A stretch of DNA of 64,000 nucleotides. Source: Methylobacterium sp. SyP6R (GTDB lineage: Bacteria > Pseudomonadota > Alphaproteobacteria > Rhizobiales > Beijerinckiaceae). The notes beneath the pieces are model-generated. The model did not search any database. It saw only the letters and a list, made by a program, of their open reading frames with translations, and had not been told where the DNA came from. The DNA is taken from assembly GCF_019216885.1 (NCBI RefSeq), contig NZ_JAAQRC020000001.1, forward strand, positions 3,392,501 to 3,456,500, read 5' to 3'. Positions 29,875 to 38,638 of this stretch are shown here, one piece after another (the stretch's first letter is position 1; each line of letters opens with the position of its first letter). Made by a program: the position numbers and the translations under genes.

Positions 29875-30492
29875 GTGACGGCTCGTTGTCTCCGCGGCCT
29901 CGCCACCCTGGGCCTCGCCCTGATGGCGGGCGTGCTCGCCGCCCCGGCGCAGGCGCAGAATGCGGCGCCGCCGGACGAGGGCAACCCCTTCGTCAACATC
30001 TTCAAGTACGGCGGCACCACCAAGCCGCCCGAGGCGCCGCCCAGCCCCGACGACGTCTACTGCCCGATCATCGACGTGGCCGAGGGCGGTTCCTCGCTGC
30101 AGACCATGGCGGGCGGCACGGTGCGGACGCAGATTCGCCTCGGCCAGCTCAGCCGCTCCTGCCAGCCCGGGCCGAACGGCGGCACGATCGTCTCCATCGG
30201 CGTGCAGGGCATGGTCCTGCTCGGGCCCGGCGGCGCGCCCGGCCGCTTCAACGCTCCCGTGACCGTCACGGTGAAGAACGGCACCCAGATCATCGCCCGG
30301 CGCAGCCGCCAGGGCTCCGCGACGATCCCCGCGGGCCAGGCCAGCGGCAGCTTCACGGTGGTGGAGGACGGGATCTCCGTCCCGGCCAACCTCGCGCGCG
30401 ACTTCGAGATCGAGGTCGGCCTAGGCAGCTCGCCGAAACCCGGGCGGGCGCCCCGGCGCAAGCCCGCTGCCTCAGCCCCGGCCGACGGTTGA
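29875..30492 (+). CDS. Exported protein of unknown function
   Basis: A 205-residue protein with a signal peptide (RGLATLGLALMAGVLAAPAQ, cleavage near AQAQ). The mature part has KYGGTTKPPEAPPSPDDVYC, CPIIDVAEGGSSLQTMAG, an immunoglobulin-like beta-rich body (IVSIGVQGMVLLGPGGAPGR, APVTVTVKNGTQIIARR) and a basic Ala/Pro tail. I do not recognise a named family; similar proteins seem limited to alphaproteobacteria. The GTG start follows GGGAGAG. It lies 20 bp after the IalB-type gene, and its stop overlaps the TTG start of the first glycosyltransferase, so it is co-expressed with surface-glycan-type enzymes. Confidence 0.75.
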   Translation: MTARCLRGLATLGLALMAGVLAAPAQAQNAAPPDEGNPFVNIFKYGGTTKPPEAPPSPDDVYCPIIDVAEGGSSLQTMAGGTVRTQIRLGQLSRSCQPGPNGGTIVSIGVQGMVLLGPGGAPGRFNAPVTVTVKNGTQIIARRSRQGSATIPAGQASGSFTVVEDGISVPANLARDFEIEVGLGSSPKPGRAPRRKPAASAPADG

Positions 30493-32471
30493 CCGCCCGG
30501 GTGGCGAACTGGCGCCTCGCCCCCCGCCCGGACGATCCGGATTTTTCCCGCGCCCTGGTCTTCGAGCGGCCGACGGCCGGCCGCTGGCTCGCCCTCGATT
30601 ATGCCCTCGACCGCTTCGCCGCGCCCGTGCGCCCGCTTCTGCGCTTCTCGCGATCCGACGGCACGCACGAGGATGCGCTGCTGCCCGGCCCGGTGCTCGG
30701 GCGCGCTTCCTGGCTCGGGCCGGTGCCGCCCGGCACCGCGGACATCCTGCTCGCCGCCCCAGTGGAAGGGTTCCGGATCGAGGCGGCGCGGCTCCTCTCC
30801 CGGGCGGCCGTGCTGGCGATCGGAGCCCGCCGCCGGCCGGACAAGCTGCCGGTCGCGCTCTATCAATGGCTGCGCCGCGACGCGCGCCGCCTGCGCAACA
30901 CCCTGCGCATCGCCGCCTGCGTAAGGCCGCTTGCGCAATACCCGGCCTGGAAGGCCGAGCATGCCCGGCCCTTCGAGCCCGCCTTCGACCGGGTGCCGCC
31001 TGGGCTGCCGGGCCTCGGCCTGATCCTGGAGGCGGGGCCGGGGGACGAGGAGGCGGTCCGGCGCACCCTCGCGACCCTGCTGGCGCAGGGCCACCGCGAC
31101 TGGCGCCTCGCTCTGCACTGGCAGGGCCCGCCGCCCGCCGCCCTCCCCGGCGATCCGCGGATCTCCACCGACGCCCTGCCGGAGGGAGCGGCGATCGGGT
31201 TCCTGCGTCCCGGCGATGCCCTCGCGCCCGATGCGCTCGCCCATCTCGCCGCCGCCTTCGCCGGGCCGGAGCCCGCCGACCTCGCCCATGCCGACAGCGA
31301 GGCCGACACGCCCGAGGGCCTGCGCCCGCATCTCAAGCCGGGCTGGAGCCCGGACCTCGCCCTGACCACGCTCTATCCCGGGCGGCCGCTCCTGGTGGCG
31401 GCGGGACTCGTCGCGCGCAGCGGCTGGGCGCCGGGGCAGGGCGCGCGCGCGCTCCTCCTCGCCGCGACCCTGGCGGGGCCGGAGCGCGTCCGGCGCATCC
31501 CCCGCATCCTCTGCCGCACCGCGCCCGAGGTGCCGGATCGCGACGGCCACGCCGCCGACCTGTCGTGGGCCCTGCGCCGAGCCGGCTCGCCCGCGGCGAT
31601 GGTGCGGACCGGCGACATCCTCGATCTCGACTGGCCGCTGCCCGACCCGCCGCCCCCGGTCTCGATCATCGTCCCGACCCGCGACCGGCCGGAATTGCTG
31701 CGCGTCGCGGTGAAGGGCGTGCTGCACGACACCGCCTTTCCGAATCTCGAACTCGTCATCGTCGATAACGGCTCGACCGATCCGGCGGTCGCCGCCCTCT
31801 ACGCCGAATGGGACGCCGATCCGCGGGTGCGCCGCCTCGACCGGCCGGGTCCGTTCAACTTCTCGCGCCTCGTCAATGACGGTGCGAGCGCGAGCCGCGG
31901 CGAGGTCCTGGTGCTCCTCAACAACGACGTCGAGGTGCTGCACCCGGACTGGCTCTCCGCGATGGTGCGTCAGGCCGTCCGGCCGGAGGTCGGCGCGGTC
32001 GGAGCGAAGCTCCTGTTCGGAAACGGCCGGATCCAGCATGCCGGGGTCGTGGTCGGGCTCGGCGGCCGGGCCGGGCACATCCTGCGCAACCGCCCCGCCG
32101 ACACGCCGGGCCATCTCGGCCGGCTCACCGTCGCGCACGAGGTCGCGGGAGTCACTGCCGCTTGCCTGGCGGTGGCGCGGCACAAGTTCGAGGCGGTCGG
32201 CGGGCTCGATGCCGAGGCGTTTCCGGTCGATTTCAACGACATCGACCTCTGCCTGCGGCTTTCCGCCCGGGGCTGGCGATCGGTCTGGACCCCGAGGGCC
32301 GTGCTCGCGCACCACGAATCGGTCAGCCGAGGGCCCAGCGTCGGCGCGGCCCGGGCCCGGTTCGAAGCGGAAGGCGAGCGTTTCGCCGCGCGCTGGCGCC
32401 CGGTGATCCGGGACGACCCGTATTACCACCCGGCCTTCTCGGTCACGACCTTCGGGGAGGAGCTGGAATGA
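30489..32471 (+). CDS. Large GT2-family glycosyltransferase
   Basis: A 660-residue glycosyltransferase with no signal peptide. The C-terminal half is a GT-A family-2 domain: PVSIIVPTRDRPELLRVAVK, LVIVDNGSTDP, RLDRPGPFNFSRLVNDG, the metal-binding region VLLNNDVEVLHPDWLSAMV and the acceptor region FPVDFNDIDLCLRL, of the WbbL/rhamnosyltransferase-like kind. The N-terminal half contains a second, degenerate GT-A-like region (GLGLILEAGPGDEEAVRRTL) preceded by a beta-rich domain. The TTG at 30489 overlaps the upstream stop; a GTG at 30501 is an alternative. Its stop overlaps the start of a related glycosyltransferase. Product and acceptor are unknown; surface polysaccharide is likely. Confidence 0.88.
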   Translation: MTARVANWRLAPRPDDPDFSRALVFERPTAGRWLALDYALDRFAAPVRPLLRFSRSDGTHEDALLPGPVLGRASWLGPVPPGTADILLAAPVEGFRIEAARLLSRAAVLAIGARRRPDKLPVALYQWLRRDARRLRNTLRIAACVRPLAQYPAWKAEHARPFEPAFDRVPPGLPGLGLILEAGPGDEEAVRRTLATLLAQGHRDWRLALHWQGPPPAALPGDPRISTDALPEGAAIGFLRPGDALAPDALAHLAAAFAGPEPADLAHADSEADTPEGLRPHLKPGWSPDLALTTLYPGRPLLVAAGLVARSGWAPGQGARALLLAATLAGPERVRRIPRILCRTAPEVPDRDGHAADLSWALRRAGSPAAMVRTGDILDLDWPLPDPPPPVSIIVPTRDRPELLRVAVKGVLHDTAFPNLELVIVDNGSTDPAVAALYAEWDADPRVRRLDRPGPFNFSRLVNDGASASRGEVLVLLNNDVEVLHPDWLSAMVRQAVRPEVGAVGAKLLFGNGRIQHAGVVVGLGGRAGHILRNRPADTPGHLGRLTVAHEVAGVTAACLAVARHKFEAVGGLDAEAFPVDFNDIDLCLRLSARGWRSVWTPRAVLAHHESVSRGPSVGAARARFEAEGERFAARWRPVIRDDPYYHPAFSVTTFGEELE

Positions 32472-34090
32472 GGCTGCCGCCTCACCCGGCCTTCGACATC
32501 CTGCGCTTCGCGGACCGACAGCCCGGGCCCGCCCGGCGCTGGCTCGCCCGGCTTCTTTGGGCTCTGACGCGCCCGGGCGAGGCCTGGGACGTCGCCCGGG
32601 CGCTCCTCGCGGGCAAGCGGGTACGGGCCCGCGACCGCGCCGCGATCCTGTGGGGCGCCCGCCACGCCTTCCGGCCGCCGCCGCTCCCGGCGGGCGAGGC
32701 CGGGGCGGTGCCGGGCTTACGCGTCGCCACCCCGGCCGAGATCCTGTCGGGCGCCGCCGCCCCGGCCGCCCTCGTCGTGCTGACGGCGCCGGGCCACCGG
32801 CTCGTGCCGGGCGCCCTCGACGCCATCGCCGCGGCATTCACGGCCGATCCCGGCCTCGGCGCCCTCTACGGCGACGCCGTGGTGCTCGGAGGCAGGGGCG
32901 AGCCGCGGCTGCCGGTCCTGCGGCCGGCCTTCGACCCCGACTACCTGCTCGCCGCCGACCCGATCGGCCCGGTGGTCGCTGTCCGCCGGCCGGTGCTGGA
33001 CCGGCTCGGGCTCGATCCCGCCTTGCCGGGCGCCGAGGTCGCCGACCTGCTGCTGCGGCTCGCGGCCGAAAACCCGCAGGCGATCCGCCATCTGCCGCGC
33101 CTGCTCTCGACCTGGTCGCCCTTCGCGGCCACGCCACCCGAGGGCTGGGCCCGATCGCGCCGGACGCTCGCCGAGCGGCACCTCGCGGGGGCCGGCCACG
33201 TCGAGGCGAGGGGCGGGATCCAGGCCCTGCGCCGCGACCTGCCCACGCCGCCGCTCGCCAGCCTCATCATCCCGACCCGCGACCGGGTCGAGCTGCTGCA
33301 GGCCTGCATCGAGAGCATCCGGGCCCAGACCGACTGGCCGGCCCTCGAGATCATCGTCTGCGACAACGACAGCCGCCATCCGCGCACGCTCGCCTATTTC
33401 CGGCGCCTGGAGGGGGAGGGCGTGCGGGTGCTGCCCTGCCCCGGCCCGTTCAACTTCGCCGCGATGAACAACCGGGCCGCCGACGAGGCGCGCGGCGGGC
33501 TCCTGGTCTTCGTCAACAACGACGTGGTGGCCCACCGGCCCGACTGGCTGCGGCGGATGGCCGAGGAGGCCCTGCGACCGGAGATCGGCGCGGTCGGCGC
33601 GAAGCTCCTCGACGTGCGCGAGCGCATCCAGCATTGCGGCATCGTGCTCGGCACCGGCGGCCTCGTCACCCACGCCCACCGCCACTTCCCCGGCACGGCG
33701 CCGGGCTATCTCGCCTCCTTGCGGGCGACGCACCGGGTCTCGGCGGTGACGGCGGCCTGCCTGGCGGTGGAGGCCGACAAATTCCGGGCGGTCGCCGGGT
33801 TCGACGAGACCACCTTCGCGGTCGATTTCAACGACGTCGATCTCTGCCTGCGCCTGGAGGCGGCGGGGTACCGGACCCTGGTGGTGCCGGGCGCCGTGCT
33901 CTATCACCACGAGGCGGCGAGCCGGCGCTGGAATCCGGAGGCCCGCAGCCGCCACGAAGCCGAGGTGGCGGCGTTGCGGGCGCGGTGGGGCGCGCGGCTC
34001 GATGCCGATCCCTGGTACCATCCCGGCTTCGATCCGCGGGTGGGGACGTATGTGCGGCTCAGGGCCTGGGAGGCGGCAGCTTTGCGCTGA
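32468..34090 (+). CDS. GT2-family glycosyltransferase
   Basis: A 540-residue glycosyltransferase. An N-terminal region (ALVVLTAPGHRLVPGALDAI, GALYGDAVVLGG) looks like a degenerate GT-A unit. The C-terminal region is a full GT2 domain: ASLIIPTRDRVELLQACIES, EIIVCDNDSRHP, PCPGPFNFAAMNNRAADEAR, FVNNDVVAHRPDWLRRMAEE and FAVDFNDVDLCLRLEAAGYR. It parallels the upstream gene closely (GPFNF, NNDV, VGAKLL, DFND-DLCLRL), so the two probably arose by duplication. ATG overlaps the preceding TGA (ATGA) after GGGGAGGAG, showing translational coupling. It is the last gene of the operon; a palindromic element follows. Confidence 0.9.
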   Translation: MRLPPHPAFDILRFADRQPGPARRWLARLLWALTRPGEAWDVARALLAGKRVRARDRAAILWGARHAFRPPPLPAGEAGAVPGLRVATPAEILSGAAAPAALVVLTAPGHRLVPGALDAIAAAFTADPGLGALYGDAVVLGGRGEPRLPVLRPAFDPDYLLAADPIGPVVAVRRPVLDRLGLDPALPGAEVADLLLRLAAENPQAIRHLPRLLSTWSPFAATPPEGWARSRRTLAERHLAGAGHVEARGGIQALRRDLPTPPLASLIIPTRDRVELLQACIESIRAQTDWPALEIIVCDNDSRHPRTLAYFRRLEGEGVRVLPCPGPFNFAAMNNRAADEARGGLLVFVNNDVVAHRPDWLRRMAEEALRPEIGAVGAKLLDVRERIQHCGIVLGTGGLVTHAHRHFPGTAPGYLASLRATHRVSAVTAACLAVEADKFRAVAGFDETTFAVDFNDVDLCLRLEAAGYRTLVVPGAVLYHHEAASRRWNPEARSRHEAEVAALRARWGARLDADPWYHPGFDPRVGTYVRLRAWEAAALR

Positions 34091-34133
34091 GGCTCTACCC
34101 CCGTGAGGTTATACCTGATTTCAGAAAGTCGCG

Positions 34134-34290
34134 GGATCCCCTCTCCCGAGTGGGAGAGGGGTAGGAGGTGAGGGTGACACGCTGCCGAGTGAAGCACTGA
34201 CCGTTCCGCTGCCAGCACCACGCTCAGCGCTTTACACTGAAGCGCGCCACCCTCACCCCTAACCCCTCTCCCACGCGGGAGAGGGGGATG
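34134..34290. repeat. Composite palindromic element (family A)
   Basis: Two outer arms of about 42 bp are imperfect inverted copies of each other. Each contains its own hairpin (CCCCTCTCCC-gagt-GGGAGAGGGG at 34138-34161 and a matching one at 34263-34286) and a GGTGAGGGTG/CACCCTCACC segment. The centre holds no ORF. It is shaped like a non-coding mobile or REP-like unit, and a related copy is at 49878-50003. The rest of the 34091-34408 gap holds only this element and the purC terminator. Confidence 0.75.
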
Positions 34291-34343
34291 CGCTCTATTT
34301 TGTGATACCTCTGGTTTTACGACTCCAGCCTTTGAAACGACGA

Positions 34344-34373
34344 CGGGGCCGCCCCCTCCCGGAAGCGGCCCCG
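34344..34373 (-). terminator. Terminator hairpin of purC
   Basis: CGGGGCCGC pairs with GCGGCCCCG across a 12-base loop, about 36 bp after the purC stop. The following minus-strand sequence TCGTCGTTT is mildly T-rich. Confidence 0.6.
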
Positions 34374-34408
34374 CCCTCGATCCCAATCCGGCGTCAGCCG
34401 GCCTTGCG

Positions 34409-35203
34409 TCACTGCACCAGGCGCGGTCCGCCGGTCTGCACCTTCTCGTTCTCGCCCAGGATGCCGAGGCGGCGGGCCACCTCGGTATAGGCCTCGATCA
34501 GGCCGCCGAGATCCTTGCGGAAGCGGTCCTTGTCGAGCTTGTCCTGGCTCTTGATGTCCCAGAGGCGGCAGGAATCCGGAGAGATTTCGTCGGCGACGAC
34601 GATGCGCATCATGTCGCCTTCCCAGAGCCGGCCGGTCTCCATCTTGAAGTCGACGAGGCGGATGCCGACGCCGAGGAAGAGACCCGACATGAAGTCGTTG
34701 ACCCGGATGGCCAGCGCCATGATGTCGTCGATCTCCTGCGGCGTCGCCCAGCCGAAGGCGGTGATGTGCTCCTCCGACACCATCGGGTCGTTGAGCTGGT
34801 CGTTCTTGTAGTAGAACTCGATGATCGAGCGCGGGAGCTGGGTGCCCTCTTCGAGGCCCAGCCGCGTTGCCAGCGAGCCCGCCGCCACGTTGCGCACCAC
34901 CACCTCGAGCGGGATGATCTCGACCTCGCGGATCAGCTGCTCGCGCATGTTCAGCCGGCGGATGAAGTGCGTCGGCACGCCGATGTCGTTGAGGTGCTGG
35001 AACACGAATTCGGAGATCCGGTTGTTCAGCACGCCCTTGCCGTCGATCACCTCGTGCTTCTTGGCGTTGAAGGCGGTCGCGTCGTCCTTGAAATGCTGGA
35101 TGAGCGTGCCGGGCTCGGGACCCTCGTAGAGGACCTTCGCCTTGCCCTCGTAGATGCGACGGCGGCGGTTCATAGGCGTGTACCGTGGTTTGAGGAAGTC
35201 CAT
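34409..35203 (-). CDS. purC: Phosphoribosylaminoimidazole-succinocarboxamide synthase
   Basis: A 264-residue SAICAR synthetase of purine biosynthesis that joins CAIR and aspartate using ATP. Motifs are [68 protein letters not shown], and VDFKMETGR followed by [15 protein letters not shown]. The length fits the alphaproteobacterial form. ATG 35203 has AGGAG about 10 bp upstream; the internal ATG at 35173 ([11 protein letters not shown]) is the start often seen in relatives and cannot be excluded. It stands alone, without other pur genes beside it. Confidence 0.95.
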   Translation of the reverse strand: MDFLKPRYTPMNRRRRIYEGKAKVLYEGPEPGTLIQHFKDDATAFNAKKHEVIDGKGVLNNRISEFVFQHLNDIGVPTHFIRRLNMREQLIREVEIIPLEVVVRNVAAGSLATRLGLEEGTQLPRSIIEFYYKNDQLNDPMVSEEHITAFGWATPQEIDDIMALAIRVNDFMSGLFLGVGIRLVDFKMETGRLWEGDMMRIVVADEISPDSCRLWDIKSQDKLDKDRFRKDLGGLIEAYTEVARRLGILGENEKVQTGGPRLVQ

Positions 35204-35560
35204 GGGGCCGAGGCTCCTGACGACGTGTGGGACCCGCGGCGCGGCGACCTCTGAGGTAAGGAGGTCGGGCCGGGGGACGCGTCGCTCCGGGCGTCCCGGC
35301 GGCCGGGGGCAAATTACCCGAACCGCGAAGGCAGCACAACGCGTTAGCCTGTGCGCCGGGGAGAGCCCGGACGCCGCTGCGATGGATTGCGGTCGTTGGT
35401 CGCGCCCATATGCTCATCGAGTGACGAAGTTGCAAGCGTGGCGGGAAGGGGCGGCATGTCGCGGACGGGGGCTTGCGTGCCTCGACGGAGGCCTCCGGCC
35501 TGACCTAAGCTCCGGGTACGAGCCGCACGGGAACCGGCGGCCGATCCGGGAGGGATCACG
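35204..35560. other. Divergent intergenic region between purC and the HpaI-type aldolase gene
   Basis: This 357-bp region should hold the promoters of both genes. Short inverted repeats near 35246-35268 (GACCTC...GAGGTC) and a G/C-rich hairpin near 35280-35310 are visible in the purC leader. No known riboswitch, RNA gene or ORF could be recognised. Confidence 0.35.
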
Positions 35561-36358
35561 ATGGCGGAACGAGCGATGGCGGAACGGGGCGGCGCGGTGG
35601 CGGCGCTGGCGGCACGGTTCCGCGAGGGCAAGCCGCTGATCACCGCCTGGTGCGGCATTCCCGAGCCCTCGGTCGCGGGGCTGCTCGCCGCCGAGGCGTT
35701 CGACACCGTGACGCTCGACATGCAGCACGGCGCCCACGACTTCGACAGCATCAGCCGAACCGTCGCGCTGGTCGCGGCCCGCGGCAAGCCGACCCTGGCG
35801 CGGGTCCCGGTCGGCGGCTTCGCTACCGTGTCGCGCCTGCTCGATGCCGGTATCTCCGGGATCATCGCCCCGATGGTCAACACCGTGGAGGATGCGAAGC
35901 GCTTCGCGGCCATGGCCAAGTACCCGCCCCTCGGCGAGCGCAGCTGGGGCCCGGCCCCGGCCCTGATGCTGTCGGGCCTTTCCCCTGAGACCTACCTCAA
36001 GGAGGCCAACGGCTTCTGCCAGACGCTGGCGATGATCGAGACCAAGGAGGCGCTCGCCGCCCTCGACGACATCCTCGCGGTGGACGGGATCGACGGCATC
36101 TTCATCGGCCCCTCCGACCTCTCGATCGCGCTGTCGAACGGCGCCGGCCTCGACCCCGACGGCGCGGCGGTGCGCGACGCGCTCAAGCACGCCATGGCGC
36201 GCACCCGGGCGGCGGGCAAGCGGATCGGCATCTACTCCCTGTCCGGCCCGCGCACCCGAGAGCTGATCGCCGAGGGCTTCGACCTGATCGCGCTCTCGGG
36301 CGACGGCGCCCTGCTGCGGGCCGGTGCTGCGGCGGCGCTGAAGGAGGCGCGGGGCTAA
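35561..36358 (+). CDS. HpcH/HpaI-family class II aldolase
   Basis: A 265-residue metal-dependent aldolase of the HpaI/GarL type (2-keto-3-deoxy sugar acid or 4-hydroxy-2-oxovalerate-like substrates, giving pyruvate and an aldehyde). Seen are FDTVTLDMQHGAHDFDSI, the Arg in LARVP, GIIAPMVNTVEDAKR, the metal-ligand Glu in MIETKEAL and Asp in GIFIGPSDLSIALS. GGAGG lies 7 bp before the ATG. Its stop overlaps the convergent carboxylesterase stop by 4 bp. No pathway partner is adjacent, so the physiological substrate is unknown. Confidence 0.88.
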   Translation: MAERAMAERGGAVAALAARFREGKPLITAWCGIPEPSVAGLLAAEAFDTVTLDMQHGAHDFDSISRTVALVAARGKPTLARVPVGGFATVSRLLDAGISGIIAPMVNTVEDAKRFAAMAKYPPLGERSWGPAPALMLSGLSPETYLKEANGFCQTLAMIETKEALAALDDILAVDGIDGIFIGPSDLSIALSNGAGLDPDGAAVRDALKHAMARTRAAGKRIGIYSLSGPRTRELIAEGFDLIALSGDGALLRAGAAAALKEARG

Positions 36359-37050
36359 ACGCGCCGCGCCGCCCGGGCGAAGCCCGCGGCGAGGAAGTGC
36401 CCGGCATGGTGCAGGGCGCCGTCGTCGATGCCGTGGCCGATCCCGGCGGAGAGATGCCACTCCGCCGGCACGTCGGCCGCCGCCAGGGCTTCCGCGGAGA
36501 GGAACATCGCGTCGACCGGAATCACCTCGTCCTGGTCGCCATGGGCGAGGAGGACCGGCGGCACCGCCCGGACCTGCGGCTTCAGGCTCTCGGGCCCCTG
36601 GCCCTCCTCCATCACCAGCATGCCGGACAGGCCGACGACCGCCGCCACCGGGGCGGGCCTGCGCAAGGCGACGTGCAGGGCCATCATGCAGCCCTGGCTG
36701 AACCCCACCAGCGCCAATTGGTGCGGCCCCAACCCCAGGGCCTCGAGCTCAGCATCGAGGAAGGCATCCAGCGTCGGGCCGGCCCGGTTCACCCCGCGCC
36801 AGCGCTCGTGCGGATCGCGGAAGGTGAGGGAGAACCATTGCCGGCCGAAACCCTGGATGCAGGGCTCGGGCGCGTGCGGCGCCACGAAGGCGGCGTCGGG
36901 CAGGAGCGGCTGCCATTCCTGGGCGAGGTCGATCAGGTCGTTACCGTCGGCGCCGAAGCCGTGCAGCAGGACGACGAGCTGGCGCGGCTTCGCCCCCGAG
37001 CGGGGCATCAGGCGCGGGCCGGTGAGGATCGGCATCGGGTCGGGCTCCAT
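36355..37050 (-). CDS. Phospholipase/carboxylesterase family alpha/beta hydrolase (YpfH-like)
   Basis: A 231-residue cytoplasmic esterase. Motifs are VVLLHGFGADGNDLIDLAQE (oxyanion region), GFSQGCMMAL (nucleophile Ser), HGDQDEVIPV (Asp) and IGHGIDDGALHH (His), giving a complete catalytic triad. The family hydrolyses short acyl or thioester bonds. It converges with the HpaI-type aldolase gene, with overlapping stop codons, and begins 37 bp after the AlkA-like gene on the same strand, so the two may be co-transcribed. Confidence 0.88.
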   Translation of the reverse strand: MEPDPMPILTGPRLMPRSGAKPRQLVVLLHGFGADGNDLIDLAQEWQPLLPDAAFVAPHAPEPCIQGFGRQWFSLTFRDPHERWRGVNRAGPTLDAFLDAELEALGLGPHQLALVGFSQGCMMALHVALRRPAPVAAVVGLSGMLVMEEGQGPESLKPQVRAVPPVLLAHGDQDEVIPVDAMFLSAEALAAADVPAEWHLSAGIGHGIDDGALHHAGHFLAAGFARAARRV

Positions 37051-37086
37051 GCGGCTCAGGACGGAAGGGGCGCGCCGTCGCGCGAT

Positions 37087-37788
37087 CTACGAGGGAAGGG
37101 GCGCGCCGTCGCGCGCTTTCGCCACCCGGTAATAGGACCACAGCACCTTGGCGGCGACCCCGCGCCAGGGCCGCCACGCCTCGGCCCGGGCTATGAGGGC
37201 CGCAGGGTTCGGCCGGGTCTCCAGGCCGTCGGCGAGGCGCGCCGCTTCCTGAAGGGCGAGATCCCCGGCGGGGAACGCGTCGGGATGGCCGAGGCAGAAC
37301 AGCAGGTAGACATCCGCCGTCCAGGGCCCGATGCCGTGCACCGCCACCATCAGTCGGTGGGCCTCGTCGGCCGAACGCGCGTGCAGGGTATCGAGGGGCA
37401 GGGCGCCACCGATGACCGCCTCCGCCGCCGCCCTCAAGGTGCGGATCTTCGGCGCCGACAGGCCGGCCCCGCGCAACATCTCGTCCGGCGCCTCCGTCAG
37501 GGTCTCGGCGGTGAGGTCCGGCAGGCCGGCGGTCAGCCGGCCCCAGATCGCCGAGGCAGCGGCGGTCGAGATCTGCTGTCCCACCACGATGCCGGCGAGC
37601 CCCTCGAAGCCGGGCGCGCGCTTGCGCAAGACCGGTTGCGCGCCTTGCGCCACCAGCCGCGCCATCACCGGATCGCGCGCCGCCAGCGCCGCCGTCCCCT
37701 CGCGCAGGGCGGCCTCGGAATCGAGCAGCGGGCCGGTGACGCCGGCCTCGGGCGGGCTTATGGCGTGAGGATCTGTCTTCGTCCGCAT
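37087..37788 (-). CDS. DNA-3-methyladenine glycosylase, AlkA-like (HhH-GPD)
   Basis: A 233-residue base-excision repair glycosylase. The HhH-GPD fold is seen in GLAGIVVGQQISTAAASAIW, the hairpin VHGIGPWTADVYLLFCLGHP and the catalytic Asp176 in DAFPAGDLALQ. The family removes alkylated purines from DNA. The N-terminal TBP-like domain of E. coli AlkA is missing, as in the shorter bacterial type. The start codon is only 6 bp from the divergent gluQ start, so its promoter must lie within the gluQ coding region or the start is further downstream. Confidence 0.9.
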   Translation of the reverse strand: MRTKTDPHAISPPEAGVTGPLLDSEAALREGTAALAARDPVMARLVAQGAQPVLRKRAPGFEGLAGIVVGQQISTAAASAIWGRLTAGLPDLTAETLTEAPDEMLRGAGLSAPKIRTLRAAAEAVIGGALPLDTLHARSADEAHRLMVAVHGIGPWTADVYLLFCLGHPDAFPAGDLALQEAARLADGLETRPNPAALIARAEAWRPWRGVAAKVLWSYYRVAKARDGAPLPS

Positions 37789-37794
37789 GCCGCC

Positions 37795-38628
37795 GTGCCG
37801 TCTCCCCGCCTGCGCTTCGCCCCGAGCCCGAACGGGCGCCTGCATCTCGGCCACGCCTATTCGGCCCTCCTCAACGCGCAGTTCGCCCGGGCGCTGCACG
37901 GTGATCTGCTGCTGCGCATCGAGGACATCGACCCGCTCCGCTGCCGGCCGGAACTGACGAACGGCCTGATCGACGACCTCGCCTGGCTCGGCCTCAGCTT
38001 CCCGGACCCGGTCTGGCGCCAGTCGGCCCGGATGTCCACCTACCGCGCCGCCCTCGACGATCTTCGGGCGCGGGGCCTCGTCTATCCCTGCACCTGTACC
38101 CGGCGGGAGATCCAGGCGGCGTCGGGCGAGGCCCGCGATCCGGACGGGGCGCCGCTCTATCCCGGCACATGCCGGGGCAGGGCGGTCCCGCAGGAGCCTC
38201 ATGCCTGGCGCCTCGACAGTGCGCGGGCGCTGGCACTCTGCCCCGGGCCTCACACCTACACCGCCTTCGCGCCGGGCGAGCCCGACGCGATCCGGTTTGC
38301 GGATCCGGCCCGCTGGGGCGACGCGGTCCTCGCCCGCAAGGACGTGCCGACGAGCTACCACCTCGCCGTGGTGCTCGACGACGCCGCGCAAGGAATCACC
38401 CACGTGGTTCGCGGCCGGGACCTCGAAGCCGCCACCGATCTCCACGTGCTGCTCCAGCGCCTGCTCGGCCTGCCGACCCCGCGCTACCACCATCACGGCC
38501 TGATCCGCGACGCGGCGGGGCAGAAGCTGTCGAAGAGCCTGGGCTCCGAGGCGCTGGCGGCGTTGCGCGAGCGCGGGACGCGCCCGGGGGAGGTGCGGGC
38601 GCGGCTCGGATTCGCCGGGGAGCCGTGA
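37795..38628 (+). CDS. gluQ: Glutamyl-Q tRNA(Asp) synthetase
   Basis: A 277-residue GluRS paralogue that lacks the anticodon-binding domain and adds glutamate to the queuosine base of tRNA-Asp. It starts PSPRLRFAPSPNGRLHLGHA with the HIGH-type motif, followed by LLRIEDIDPLRCRPE. The zinc ligands are Cys in YPCTCTRREI and YPGTCRG, and the second class-I motif is QKLSKSLGSEAL. The length is right for GluQRS and too short for GluRS. GTG 37795 was chosen because it directly precedes the conserved start; there is no good Shine-Dalgarno. It is divergent from the AlkA-like gene. Confidence 0.93.
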   Translation: MPSPRLRFAPSPNGRLHLGHAYSALLNAQFARALHGDLLLRIEDIDPLRCRPELTNGLIDDLAWLGLSFPDPVWRQSARMSTYRAALDDLRARGLVYPCTCTRREIQAASGEARDPDGAPLYPGTCRGRAVPQEPHAWRLDSARALALCPGPHTYTAFAPGEPDAIRFADPARWGDAVLARKDVPTSYHLAVVLDDAAQGITHVVRGRDLEAATDLHVLLQRLLGLPTPRYHHHGLIRDAAGQKLSKSLGSEALAALRERGTRPGEVRARLGFAGEP

Positions 38629-38638
38629 GGCGGCCCGT

